DNA of 64,000 nucleotides from Chitinophaga oryzae (GTDB lineage: Bacteria > Bacteroidota > Bacteroidia > Chitinophagales > Chitinophagaceae): positions 2,232,001 through 2,296,000 of the forward strand of contig NZ_CP051204.2 in NCBI RefSeq assembly GCF_012516375.2, in the 5' to 3' direction. The first letter of the stretch is position 1, and each line of letters opens with the position of its first letter. Under the pieces are notes generated by a model. That model was not told the origin of the DNA. It saw nothing but the letters and a program-made list of their open reading frames with translations, and searched no databases. Positions 33,794 to 42,060 of this stretch are shown here, one piece after another. The position numbers and the translations under genes are program-made.

Positions 33794-34953
33794 ATGAAAA
33801 TTTACCGATTACTAAGCGGCTGGCTTATTATAGCCCTGGGTATTTGTCCTGCTATTGTGCACGCCCAGGAAGAAATTCCCTGGAAGCTCATTGGAGCAAC
33901 GCAGGACTGGACAAATAATTACAATCTCTTTTACTATAAAATCGCGCAGATAAATGACAGCACGCACAGATATGCTTCCCTGGTAGAAGTCTCCGTCCAG
34001 GGTGACGCTAATTTTTTTGACCGGCAGGGCACTTATCTCATTCGCATCGATAAATGGGAAAGCTCAAGGAGGTTTGATGGTATGGAAATCCAGTGTACAT
34101 CGGGCAATCCCAAAGCGGCTGTTTTTTTGTGTTTAACAACGCGCTGTGGATGAGATCAAACTATCAGTGGGGAGGCATTTACGTAAAGGCCACTAACCTG
34201 TTGACGAACCAAAGCCCCCTTACCGGCGGCACCTATGGCCAGACACTGGTGCCACCAAACGGCTTCCTGGCCAGGACCGATTACTACGGGCTAAAATGTG
34301 ATTTTGACAACAACAGGTTCGAGAAGCTGCCCTACACGGATGTCACTGGTTTTGTTTACGACTCTACAGGGCTTTCACTTGGAAAACCCGTAAGAAACGG
34401 AATCCTGAACATCAATAGCATCGGCCGGACAGACGGTGATTTGGTTTTTATGACGAAAGATTCAACATCCGCCCAGTGTGATTTTTTTTCCAATTACAAA
34501 GGCGGGACAGATTTGCAGAATGGCGTGTTGGGATACGGCGTACGCCCTATGAGCAAAGCCTGGCAGATTTGGGAAAAAGGCTATAATTCAATCTGGACCA
34601 ATCTCTTTCATGTCGGCGTAAATGGCAATGTAGGTATTGGCACCCTGAACCCGCAGGCAAAACTGGCCGTGAAAGGCACTGTCCTCGCCCAGCGGGTAAA
34701 AGTAACAGTTGCCGCAGCCGATTGGCCGGACTATGTCTTCAGCAAAAATTATGTACTGCCTTCTTTACAGGAAGTAGAAAACTATATCCGCCAACATCAA
34801 CATCTGCCGGACATGCCGGCTGCTGCTGAAGTGGCCAGGGACGGGCATGACCTCGGTGAAGTGAATCGGAAGCTGGTGCAGAAGGTGGAAGAACTGACGC
34901 TGTATATCATCGACCTGCAAAAGAGAATCGCTGCACTGGAACAACGACCTTAA
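33794..34953 (+). pseudogene. Secreted S74-like tail-fibre/adhesin protein, frameshifted in a poly-T tract
   Basis: Two frames make one protein. Frame 1 (33794-34153) starts with signal peptide MKIYRLLSGWLIIALGICPA and runs about 112 codons; frame 2 continues to 34953 with FFVFNNALWMRSNYQWGG, then a Gly/Asn-rich fold and the C-terminal GNVGIGTLNPQAKLAVKGTV ... HQHLPDMPAAAEVARDGHDLGEVNRKL with a coiled-coil end. That end is the common Bacteroidota surface-protein module related to peptidase-S74 chaperone domains. The break lies at seven Ts (34132-34138); eight would restore VFFVFNN. It could be a phase switch, a mutation or a sequencing error. Stop and start positions overlap by 61 bases. Confidence 0.8.
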
Positions 34954-34998
34954 TCATCAATCAAAAACAATAAAAAACCAATTATTAAACAAAAAAGT

Positions 34999-35181
34999 AT
35001 GGGTGTTAATTACTTAGTATTACTGTTTACCAGCTTGTACCTGGGCGGAACTTTCCTTTATTACAAATACGCACAGAAAAAAGGCATGGAGTTCCGGTAT
35101 AAACCATTTTACCTGCTGGCCGTGGCCATTCTGTTTGTACTCTCCCTGTACGGTATTATTACAGGAAAACAATTTTTTTAA
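34999..35181 (+). CDS. Small two-helix membrane protein
   Basis: 60 residues. Two hydrophobic segments, about 4-22 (YLVLLFTSLYLGGTFLYY) and 38-54 (YLLAVAILFVLSLYGII), are joined by a basic loop (KYAQKKGMEFRYKPF). No known family. It starts 46 bases after the frameshifted gene. It resembles small holin- or phage-like or inner-membrane accessory proteins, without further evidence. Confidence 0.6.
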   Translation: MGVNYLVLLFTSLYLGGTFLYYKYAQKKGMEFRYKPFYLLAVAILFVLSLYGIITGKQFF

Positions 35182-35206
35182 GACAGGCTGTTTTATCAAT
35201 GAACAC

Positions 35207-35235
35207 ACAACTACCTGCGTAATGCAGGTAGTTGT
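35207..35235. repeat. Perfect 12-bp inverted repeat
   Basis: ACAACTACCTGC (35207-35218) and GCAGGTAGTTGT (35224-35235) with loop GTAAT. No T-tract follows on either strand, so it is not a standard terminator. It lies 25 bases after a stop codon and 21 bases before the next small gene. Confidence 0.75.
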
Positions 35236-35255
35236 ACACAAGTTTGCGTATAGCC

Positions 35256-35420
35256 ATGGAAGAAAAATCTGTTTACCCGTTGCTCTGGACAGCGTTAATA
35301 GTGATAACGCTTTTCTGGTGCCTGTTCGCCAGGAAAAAAAAGAGAAACGAAACACATCAGAAACAGCCGGAGAAAAACGGTACTAACCCTAAAAATAAAT
35401 ATAAACAGCCAGAACAATGA
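35256..35420 (+). CDS. Small single-helix membrane protein, coupled to the LRR-like gene
   Basis: 54 residues from ATG 35256. One transmembrane helix (about 9-25, LLWTALIVITLFWCLFA) is followed by a very basic tail rich in Lys, Asn, Gln and Pro (RKKKRNETHQKQPEKNG). The stop codon overlaps the ATG of the next gene (ATGA at 35417), showing translational coupling. No family recognised. The basic cytoplasmic tail might bind nucleic acid or acidic partners; this is speculation. Confidence 0.6.
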   Translation: MEEKSVYPLLWTALIVITLFWCLFARKKKRNETHQKQPEKNGTNPKNKYKQPEQ

Positions 35421-36127
35421 CGGTGGACATTGAAGTAAACAGTGCAAAAGACATAGATGCGCTGAAGACTCACAATACAGATGATATCGACACATTGAAC
35501 CTCTATATCTACACCAGTGTTTCTTTAAAATTCATATCAAAACTCAAAAACCTGAAAAGCCTGCTTATAGCAGGCAGTGTTAAAGATTACTCACCGTTGT
35601 CCCAGTGTAAATCAATGACGGCACTGACGATCAGCACTAAAGGAACCGTAAATACGCTGGATTTTTTACGGGAGCTTTCGCTGGAAACGCTAAAACTGGA
35701 GGGCTTTACGTCGAAGACCGAAAATCTGACTTTTCCTGTTTTGCCATCATTAAGAAACGTAGAGATTTCAGGCGTGGCCAAGATCAATGACCTGGCTTTT
35801 TTAGAAGATTTTTCAGCCATGGAAAAGTTATCCTTATTTGAGCTGAGCACCCGTCGGTTATTGAATTTTTCACCATTGAAGCAGATGAGAGAATTAAGGC
35901 TGACCAATATGTTTCATTTACAGGGGCTTTCGGAACTGGCGACAATCAATCCTTCCGCGAAGATCTACATCCGGGAGTTTTTCATCAACCGGAAGATAAA
36001 AAACGACAAAAAAGAAGCCCTGCTTAAAGTTCTCCCGGAGCTCAAACACCTGAATACCATTGAGCTGAGTATCAATCAGGAAAAATTTTCCAAAGAAGAC
36101 CTGCTGCGCTTATCGCCCGCCACCTAA
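35417..36127 (+). CDS. Leucine-rich-repeat-like cytoplasmic protein
   Basis: 236 residues without a signal peptide. Irregular repeats of about 22-24 residues with the LxxLxL pattern run through most of the length (for example IDTLNLYIYTSVSLKFISKL, LSQCKSMTALTISTKG, FLRELSLETLKLEG and FSPLKQMRELRLTN), consistent with a solenoid of the leucine-rich-repeat kind. The protein should serve as a binding scaffold; its partner is unknown. It is coupled to the tiny membrane protein upstream and its stop codon overlaps by 4 bases the stop of the convergent ATP-grasp gene. It is AT-richer than that neighbour. Confidence 0.7.
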   Translation: MTVDIEVNSAKDIDALKTHNTDDIDTLNLYIYTSVSLKFISKLKNLKSLLIAGSVKDYSPLSQCKSMTALTISTKGTVNTLDFLRELSLETLKLEGFTSKTENLTFPVLPSLRNVEISGVAKINDLAFLEDFSAMEKLSLFELSTRRLLNFSPLKQMRELRLTNMFHLQGLSELATINPSAKIYIREFFINRKIKNDKKEALLKVLPELKHLNTIELSINQEKFSKEDLLRLSPAT

Positions 36128-37320
36128 GCAAATTCAAAGAAACAGCAGCTGCCGCCTACCCAGGTGTCGGTACTGTTGAAACCTACGCCGATCATTTTGC
36201 CCTTACTGATGCGGGACAGGTTGTGTACCAGGATCGGCCGCGGAGAGCTGTCCGGCCAGATGTACATCATCCGGATTTCACAGATAGCGGGTCCGGTGGG
36301 GGTTTGTATGGCGGGGGCATATTTTACTTTGCGTTGTAAGATCCAGTTTTCCGGATCTTTAACATTGTCGATGTCCTGTTTGGTAACATCGATCACTACG
36401 CCCTGTCCGGCAAAGGAAAACAGGGGTTTCAGCACATAGTTTTCCAGGTCGGCGGGTACTACCGGCAGTTCATGCAGGAACCAGCTTTTGGGTACAAATT
36501 CACTGTGAATAAAAGGCATCGTGTATTTGCTGATCCGGTAAAACCAGTTGGGGTGCGTGATCCATTCCACATCAAGGTCCTGGAACAGGTTCACATGCGG
36601 CTCCAGGTGGCCGGACTGTTTTTGGAGATCATCGAAGATGATGCGGTTAAAGATGCGTTGGACAGGTGTTTTAACACCATCACGCATATAAAACAGTTTT
36701 TTCCCTTCCTGGATCAGTTTAGTGAGACATACCGTACGGATGCCGATATACTTCTCTGTGCTGGCAAAGTCGATACGCGTTTTTTGTTCTTCCGGTTTTA
36801 TTTCCAGTAATACTACTTCTTCTGCGGGGAGATTGCCTACGATCATTTCCCGGAGCAGCTGGTAATAGGTTTTTTCGTTGATGCCGTTGAAAAAGTTGCT
36901 CAGTTGTTCGGGGATAGGGAAGTGGTTTTTGAATTGCCGCGCCATCACGTCCTGGAAGGCGTACATGGTGGGGAAGCCCTGCAGCTCGATGAGCCGGGGG
37001 GAGTAGGCGCCGGCTTCGTCCTGACATACGGCAAAATCGATCACGATAAAGTGCGGATGTTCATTTTCATGCGGCACTTTCAGATCGGGGGGAATGGCGT
37101 CTTTGGTGATCGATTTAAAGTCCGGTCGCAGGACCACATTCACAATTTCTTCGCAGGCCTGTATGAGTTTGCTGGTCAGGTCGGCGGGTACAAATACCGG
37201 TGTTTCGGCCACCCGGAAATCGGGCGCTATGCCGGCATCCTGTGCAATGCCTTCCAGGAAGGCCTGGTAGCGGTCGTCGGTGAACTGTTGGTTGTATGCC
37301 TGTCTGACCTTGGGTATCAT
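36124..37320 (-). CDS. Divergent ATP-grasp-type ligase
   Basis: 398 residues, no signal peptide. Near 290-310 it has YVLKPLFSFAGQGVVID, a Lys-containing strand and glycine-rich loop as in the ATP-grasp nucleotide site, then WILQRKVKYAP (hinge) and ICEIRMMYIWP, and SRISKGKMIGVGFNSTDTWVGG near the end. The N-terminal half (PHFIVIDFAVCQDEAGAYSPRLIELQGFPTMYAF) resembles the glutathionylspermidine-synthetase-like group in pattern. It is the last gene of a five-gene - strand operon with another ATP-grasp enzyme, a GCS2 ligase, a glutamine amidotransferase and an esterase, so it probably joins a carboxylate to an amine. The substrate is unknown. Confidence 0.75.
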   Translation of the reverse strand: MIPKVRQAYNQQFTDDRYQAFLEGIAQDAGIAPDFRVAETPVFVPADLTSKLIQACEEIVNVVLRPDFKSITKDAIPPDLKVPHENEHPHFIVIDFAVCQDEAGAYSPRLIELQGFPTMYAFQDVMARQFKNHFPIPEQLSNFFNGINEKTYYQLLREMIVGNLPAEEVVLLEIKPEEQKTRIDFASTEKYIGIRTVCLTKLIQEGKKLFYMRDGVKTPVQRIFNRIIFDDLQKQSGHLEPHVNLFQDLDVEWITHPNWFYRISKYTMPFIHSEFVPKSWFLHELPVVPADLENYVLKPLFSFAGQGVVIDVTKQDIDNVKDPENWILQRKVKYAPAIQTPTGPAICEIRMMYIWPDSSPRPILVHNLSRISKGKMIGVGFNSTDTWVGGSCCFFEFA

Positions 37321-37338
37321 AATATTGAAATAAACGGA

Positions 37339-38235
37339 TTAGAAAAACGTGTTTTCATCGTCGTTGTGGGCGGGGACGCCTTCCAGGTGCTCAATGGCAG
37401 CCAGCCGGTCGCTCATTTGCCCGTAAACGGCGTAGTCGAGGAAAGCGGTGATCAGCCGGTCGTGCGTCAGCATGATTTTGTCCGGATCGGTGAGCTGTTC
37501 CAGCATGCTGTTGTATTTTTCGATGCCGTGATGGTCGACCACCTGTTTTTTCTTTTCTTCCTGGCGGAGATACATATGCATACCATCGGCGTCTGCTTCC
37601 GGATGGAACTGGGTACCTATAAAGTGGTCATTGAAGCGGATGGCCATAGTAGCGCGTTCCAGCGGTACATGCGGCCGTTCTTTTTCCAGCGCCAGTACCT
37701 GTCCGCCCATAGCGTAGAGGCGTTCGTGGTTCAGTTCTATTACCTGCCAGTTGCGGCTGTCTACAATATAAAACGGATCGGGCAGGGCGGTAAATACTTT
37801 TTCGGAGAGGCCGGCGGCGGTTTTGTGCACCGGGAAAACCCCGAAGGCGGGCGACCTGCGTTTACAGACGTTGCCGATACCATAGTAGCGGCACATGATC
37901 TGGTAAGAGTGACAGATGAAAAAAGCGGGTTTTTTCTGTTCCTGTGTACGGTTCCAGGCGAGGAGATCTTCTATCAGCGAGAAATATTTCTGTTCCCACA
38001 CGCTGCCTTCGCTGTCTACCGGGCTGCCGGGGCCGCCGGTAGAGATATAAATGTCATAGGAGGTGTCGGGCACCTGTTGTTGCAGTCTGACTTCAAACTC
38101 ATCGAATTGCAGGTCCAGTGCGTGCATCGCTGCATATTGCACCAGTATTTCCCGGATGCAGCGCATACCTTCATTGGCCACGCCCTCATACATATCCAGC
38201 ACTGCTACTTTCCAGTTGTTTTTAATTGGATGCAT
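37339..38235 (-). CDS. Class I glutamine amidotransferase-like protein
   Basis: 298 residues. The triad of the class I amidotransferase is seen: nucleophile Cys108 in FFICHSYQIM, and His211 with Glu213 in GTQFHPEADAD. The N-terminal part has VAVLDMYEGVANEGMRC and ISTGGPGSP, typical of the Rossmann-like fold. The enzyme should hydrolyse glutamine and deliver ammonia, or hydrolyse a gamma-glutamyl bond. No synthase domain is fused, so a ligase of the same operon is the probable partner. Gaps to neighbours are 18 bp and 44 bp. The C-terminus (KMPTHDRLITAFLDYAV region and EHLEGVPAHNDDENTFF) has no known domain. Confidence 0.85.
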   Translation of the reverse strand: MHPIKNNWKVAVLDMYEGVANEGMRCIREILVQYAAMHALDLQFDEFEVRLQQQVPDTSYDIYISTGGPGSPVDSEGSVWEQKYFSLIEDLLAWNRTQEQKKPAFFICHSYQIMCRYYGIGNVCKRRSPAFGVFPVHKTAAGLSEKVFTALPDPFYIVDSRNWQVIELNHERLYAMGGQVLALEKERPHVPLERATMAIRFNDHFIGTQFHPEADADGMHMYLRQEEKKKQVVDHHGIEKYNSMLEQLTDPDKIMLTHDRLITAFLDYAVYGQMSDRLAAIEHLEGVPAHNDDENTFF

Positions 38236-38279
38236 ACTGCAAAATTACAAATTACGGCCGGGTAATCCGTCATTCCGGC

Positions 38280-39380
38280 TCAGCAGTTCTTCAGAAACTG
38301 GCTGTGAATGTAGTCTGTTACGGCAACGAGGTCCTGGGTTTCTTCAAATACTTTCAGCTGCCTGTCCGCCCCGGTGCCGTTGGCCAGGATGTCTGTAGTG
38401 GCTTTGATCACATCGCGGCTGCCGAGATCGTCTACTACGTCGTCGATAAAATCGAGCAGTTCGTATATGAGCGATCGTGTGTTGACTTCCATCTCTTTGC
38501 CGAAATCGATGAGGTTACCATCGATGCCGTAGCGGGAGGCGCGCCATTTGTTTTCGTTGACAAGGGCCCGGTTGTAAATGATGAAGTTCAGGTTCTGCAT
38601 GCGCAGCTTGTATATTTTGGCGCATACGGCCTGGAAGAGCGCTGCCAGGGTGATGGTGTCGTCTATGGTCAGTGGTACGTCGCAGATGCGGAATTCCACT
38701 GTGTTGAAGAACGGGTGTACCCGCAGGTCCCACCATACCTTTTTGGCGTTATCGATACAGTTGGTTTTGACCAGCAGTTTGATATAGTTGTCGTATTCTT
38801 CGATACTGGCGAAATAATCGGGGATGCCGGTACGGGGAAACTTATCAAAAACCTTGGTACGGAAGGATTTGAAGCCGGTATTGCGGCCTTCCCAGAACGG
38901 AGAGTTGGTACTGAGGGCAAAAATATGCGGCAGAAAATAGCGGACGGAGTTGGCGATATGCAGGGCCATTTCCCTGTTTTCCATGCCTACGTGCACATGC
39001 AGGCCAAAGATCAGGTTGGACCTGGCGGCGTCCTGCATTTCATTGACGATCTCAAAATAGCGGGGATGGTCGGTGATCATTTGTTTTTCCCACTTACTGA
39101 AAGGGTGGGTGCCGGAGGCGCCGATGCTGAAGCCGAGGTCGCCGGCTATCTGGGTGATGGTACGGCGCAGCAGCGCCACATCTTCACGTGCTTCCTGTAT
39201 GTTGGCGCATATCTGGGTGCCCACTTCCACCACTGCCTGGTGAAATTCAGCTTTTACCTGGTCGCGGATCACTTTATGGGCCTGTTCCACAATCTTTTGC
39301 TCATGGGACCGGAGCTCCCGGGTGGTGGGGTCCATGACCATGTATTCTTCTTCTATACCCAGCGTAAACGCTCTGAACAT
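38280..39380 (-). CDS. GCS2-family carboxylate-amine ligase (YbdK-like)
   Basis: 366 residues. The glutamate-cysteine ligase family 2 signature FTLGIEEEYMVMDP (5-18) opens the protein. Other elements are VEVGTQICANIQEAREDV (about 51-68), GLHVHVGMENREMALHIAN (about 125-143), NSPFWEGRNTGFKSFR (about 159-174) and VEFRICDVPLTIDDTI (about 228-243). Such ligases couple ATP hydrolysis to formation of a gamma-glutamyl- or other amide. YbdK shows only weak glutamate-cysteine ligase activity, so the natural substrate is not established. It lies between the amidotransferase gene and the RimK-like gene. Confidence 0.92.
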   Translation of the reverse strand: MFRAFTLGIEEEYMVMDPTTRELRSHEQKIVEQAHKVIRDQVKAEFHQAVVEVGTQICANIQEAREDVALLRRTITQIAGDLGFSIGASGTHPFSKWEKQMITDHPRYFEIVNEMQDAARSNLIFGLHVHVGMENREMALHIANSVRYFLPHIFALSTNSPFWEGRNTGFKSFRTKVFDKFPRTGIPDYFASIEEYDNYIKLLVKTNCIDNAKKVWWDLRVHPFFNTVEFRICDVPLTIDDTITLAALFQAVCAKIYKLRMQNLNFIIYNRALVNENKWRASRYGIDGNLIDFGKEMEVNTRSLIYELLDFIDDVVDDLGSRDVIKATTDILANGTGADRQLKVFEETQDLVAVTDYIHSQFLKNC

Positions 39381-39426
39381 GATTAAAATTTTTCCCGAAA
39401 TTACGAATTAGACATTATGAAATGTA

Positions 39427-39445
39427 TCCCGATCATTTATCGGGA
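39427..39445 (-). other. Intercistronic hairpin in the ligase operon
   Basis: TCCCGAT (39427-39433) and ATCGGGA (39439-39445) form a 7-bp stem in the 81-bp gap between the RimK-like and GCS2 genes. No T-tract follows on the - strand, so it may be an RNA processing or stability element, or a weak attenuator. Confidence 0.4.
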
Positions 39446-39461
39446 GATGAGTGTGGTGGGT

Positions 39462-40544
39462 TTATTGTTTTTCTTTCGGTTTGGCTTTTTTAGGCGATGC
39501 GGATGTTTTGCCCGTTTTTTTAGCGGAGGCGGCTTTCTCTTTCACGGGTGGGGCTTTGGCCGTTTTAGCGGCTTTAATGGTTTTGACTGTTGGGACGGCA
39601 GCTTTTTTGCTGGTGTGTTGCCTTACAAAACGTCCCCAGGTGAGGTTGTCTTTCCCGGGTTTTTGTGCAACGGCCCTTTCGATGGCATAGCGGGCGCTGG
39701 TTTCCACCACCCATTCAAAATGTTCTTCTCCGATGGCGTTGATGTCGGCATCCGGTGCGGGATTGCAGAAATCGATCGCATAGGGGACTTCCCCTCTGAC
39801 GGCGATTTCCACGGTATTAAAGTCGTAGCCGAGGTATTGATTGAGCGCTATCACCTGTTCGGTGATCTGTTGCATCAGCGTATCGCTGCCTTTAAAATCG
39901 GACTGGTAGCGCTGATGGGGCGCGTTTTTAGGGTTGTAGGCCATGATCCGCACCTGGTTGCCGCCGATGCAGAAGCAGCGGTAATATTGGGTGAAGTCTA
40001 TTTCTTCCTGCAGCATCATTACCAGTTGACCGGTTTCTGCGTGCTGACGGAAAAAATCGTCCTTGTCTTCCACGTGGTACACATGTTTCCAGCCGCCGCC
40101 GGCGAAGGGCTTCATAAAGGCGGGAAACCCGATATAATCGAAGATGGTGTTCCAGTCGAACGGGTAAACGAGGTTGCGGAACGATTTATCCGTGGTATTG
40201 TCCGGCAGGGCATAGGAGGGCAGGAGTACTGTGCGGGGCACGTTTACGCCTATCTTTTGCGCCAGTGCGTTGTTAAAGAATTTATCGTCGGCGCTCCACC
40301 AGAACGGGTTGTTGATGACCGCACAGCCGGCGATGGCGGCATTTTTCAGGAAAGCGCGGTAAAAAGGCACGTCCTGTGAGATGCGGTCTACGATAACGGC
40401 ATAACCGCTGTCGGCGCCCTGCAGCACTTTGTCGATGGTGACTAACTCCGCGAAGATGCCAGGGGGATTAATGCGGTTAACGCGGTCTACAAACGCCTGC
40501 GGGAAAGAATTTTCCTGTCCGAATAGAATGCCGATTTTTTTCAT
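39462..40544 (-). CDS. RimK-like ATP-grasp ligase with histone H1-like lysine tail
   Basis: 360 residues from the ATG at 40542-40544 (MKKIGILFGQENSF); the frame is open to 40925 but overlaps the esterase gene in antiphase and has no family similarity. The ATP-grasp core has GFPAFMKPFAGGGWKHVYHV (139-158, Lys145), MMLQEEIDFTQYYRCFCIGGNQVRI (176-200), YDFNTVEIAVRGEVPYAIDFCNPAPDADI. The end of this segment is the metal-binding DFCNPAPD. From about residue 312 the C-terminus is a run of Lys/Ala/Pro (KTIKAAKTAKAPPVKEKAAS) as in histone H1 tails, unusual for this fold. The operon context suggests amide or peptide bond formation. Confidence 0.85.
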   Translation of the reverse strand: MKKIGILFGQENSFPQAFVDRVNRINPPGIFAELVTIDKVLQGADSGYAVIVDRISQDVPFYRAFLKNAAIAGCAVINNPFWWSADDKFFNNALAQKIGVNVPRTVLLPSYALPDNTTDKSFRNLVYPFDWNTIFDYIGFPAFMKPFAGGGWKHVYHVEDKDDFFRQHAETGQLVMMLQEEIDFTQYYRCFCIGGNQVRIMAYNPKNAPHQRYQSDFKGSDTLMQQITEQVIALNQYLGYDFNTVEIAVRGEVPYAIDFCNPAPDADINAIGEEHFEWVVETSARYAIERAVAQKPGKDNLTWGRFVRQHTSKKAAVPTVKTIKAAKTAKAPPVKEKAASAKKTGKTSASPKKAKPKEKQ

Positions 40545-40548
40545 ACGC

Positions 40549-41256
40549 TTACTTGATGAGTGACAGATAGTGTGGCAGCATTTCGCGCCATACTGGCCAG
40601 TCATGGTGGGCGTGCGGCCTGATGTCCAGCCAGTGGGTAATATTTTTGGCCGCCAGCAGTTGTGAAAACTGTTCGTTCTGCGGGCGGGTAACGTCTGTTT
40701 CTGCGGCGCCAAGTACGATCCCCATACGCCAGAGGTCCGGGTCGTTGTTGCCCGGCATGAAGTCGGCCGGGTTGTTGAAATACACGTGATCGTCGTAATA
40801 GTCATCCACCCGGGCTTTGATATCGAAGATACCGCTGAGGCTGAAGAGATAAGACACGCGGCCGGGATAACGGAAGGCGAAATTGGCGGCATGATATCCG
40901 CCGAAGCTGCATCCGGCGGCCACAATGCGCTGCCGGCCTGTTTCCGCTTCTATGCGCGGCATCACTTCCTCTATCAGCATTTTGTCATAACAGGTATGAT
41001 TATACGCCCGGTACTGGGGAGTGATGCTCCTGTTGTACCAGCTGGCGGCGTCGATACTGTCGGGGCAGTACACTTTTACGCGTCCTTCGTCGATAAACCA
41101 TCGGATAGCGTCGATGAGGCCGCGGTCTTTGCTTTCGTAGTAGCGGCCCATGGAGGTGGGAAAAAGTAGCAGCGGATATCCGCTGTCACCGAATACCAGC
41201 ATCTCAAATTCCTTTCCCAGGTTGGGTGAATGCCATTTATAGTAGTTTTCAGTCAT
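40549..41256 (-). CDS. Alpha/beta-hydrolase, esterase D-like family (first gene of the ligase operon)
   Basis: 235 residues, cytoplasmic. The nucleophile elbow is GCSFGG (Ser117), with the upstream oxyanion region LLLFPTSMGRYYE (about 29-41) and the acid/His part near the end (DIRPHAHHDWPVW, His about 220). It belongs to the putative-esterase family (PF00756-like). It probably cleaves an ester or amide bond of the operon product. It precedes the RimK-like gene by only 4 bp and begins the - strand operon. A divergent esterase gene starts 58 bp away, so a shared promoter region is likely. Confidence 0.85.
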   Translation of the reverse strand: MTENYYKWHSPNLGKEFEMLVFGDSGYPLLLFPTSMGRYYESKDRGLIDAIRWFIDEGRVKVYCPDSIDAASWYNRSITPQYRAYNHTCYDKMLIEEVMPRIEAETGRQRIVAAGCSFGGYHAANFAFRYPGRVSYLFSLSGIFDIKARVDDYYDDHVYFNNPADFMPGNNDPDLWRMGIVLGAAETDVTRPQNEQFSQLLAAKNITHWLDIRPHAHHDWPVWREMLPHYLSLIK

Positions 41257-41313
41257 GGGAAAGTGTTTAGTTAAATTTAAAGAAGATTATTGGTTTATTG
41301 GTAAATTGTTGGG

Positions 41314-42060
41314 ATGCAAATAGATCGACGGAGGGTCCCTGCAAGGGGACTGCAGCGGGAAGTCGCGCTGGACGTATATCAACCCGAAGGGGGGCCGCAT
41401 GTTTTATTGCTGATGAATGACGGGCAGGACCTGCCGGTGCCGCCTGCAGCGATACCGCCGGGGGTATGGGTGGCAGCCGTTCATGCCGGGCCGCAGCGCC
41501 GCCAGGAGTATGGAGTGGCCGGTGTGGCCGATTACAAGGGGGATGGAGCGCTGGCAGCGGTGTACAGCCAGTTTGTGATAAAAGAATTACTACCCTTTCT
41601 GGAGCGGGAGTATCCTTCGTTGGCCGGTGTAAAACGGGCGTTCGCGGGGTTTTCGCTGGGAGGGTTGTCGGCGCTGGACATCGTGTGGCAGCATCCGCAG
41701 CATTTCAGTATGGCCGGTGTGTTCTCCGGCGCCCTCTGGTGGCGGAGCCGCCCGCTGGATGCCGCTTACAGCGATGAGCGTGATCGTATTATACACCGCC
41801 GTATCCGGGAAAGCACTTACCGGCCGGGGCTTCAGTTCTTTTTTGAATGCGGGAGCGCGGATGAAACAGCGGACCGTAACGGCAACGGTATCATTGACAG
41901 TATCGATGATACGCGCGATCTGATAACGGAGCTGGTGAAGAAAGGGTACCGGGAGCCGGAGGATATTACTTACCTGGAGGTGCCCGGCGGACGGCATGAT
42001 AAGGAAACGTGGGGGAGGGCGATGGAGGTGTTTTTGGGGTTGATCCATAAAAAAAGCTGA
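41314..42060 (+). CDS. Esterase (PF00756-like) with EF-hand-like loop, divergent to the ligase operon
   Basis: 248 residues, no signal peptide. Nucleophile elbow GFSLGG (Ser114); HVLLLMNDGQDLPV (29-42) is the oxyanion-hole strand. Residues 187-199 (DRNGNGIIDSIDD) look like an EF-hand calcium loop, found in related esterases of this phylum, and the catalytic His is probably in GGRHDKETWG (about 228-237). It is divergent from the esterase that opens the ligase operon, 57 bp apart. Its end carries a terminator hairpin that includes the stop codon. It may process the same product; this is inferred from position. Confidence 0.85.
   Translation: MQIDRRRVPARGLQREVALDVYQPEGGPHVLLLMNDGQDLPVPPAAIPPGVWVAAVHAGPQRRQEYGVAGVADYKGDGALAAVYSQFVIKELLPFLEREYPSLAGVKRAFAGFSLGGLSALDIVWQHPQHFSMAGVFSGALWWRSRPLDAAYSDERDRIIHRRIRESTYRPGLQFFFECGSADETADRNGNGIIDSIDDTRDLITELVKKGYREPEDITYLEVPGGRHDKETWGRAMEVFLGLIHKKS

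Noticed and set aside
40545..40925. Upstream extension of the RimK-like ligase frame
   Set aside because: It overlaps the esterase gene in another frame on the same strand and carries no domain; the ATG at 40544 is followed by a canonical ATP-grasp start.
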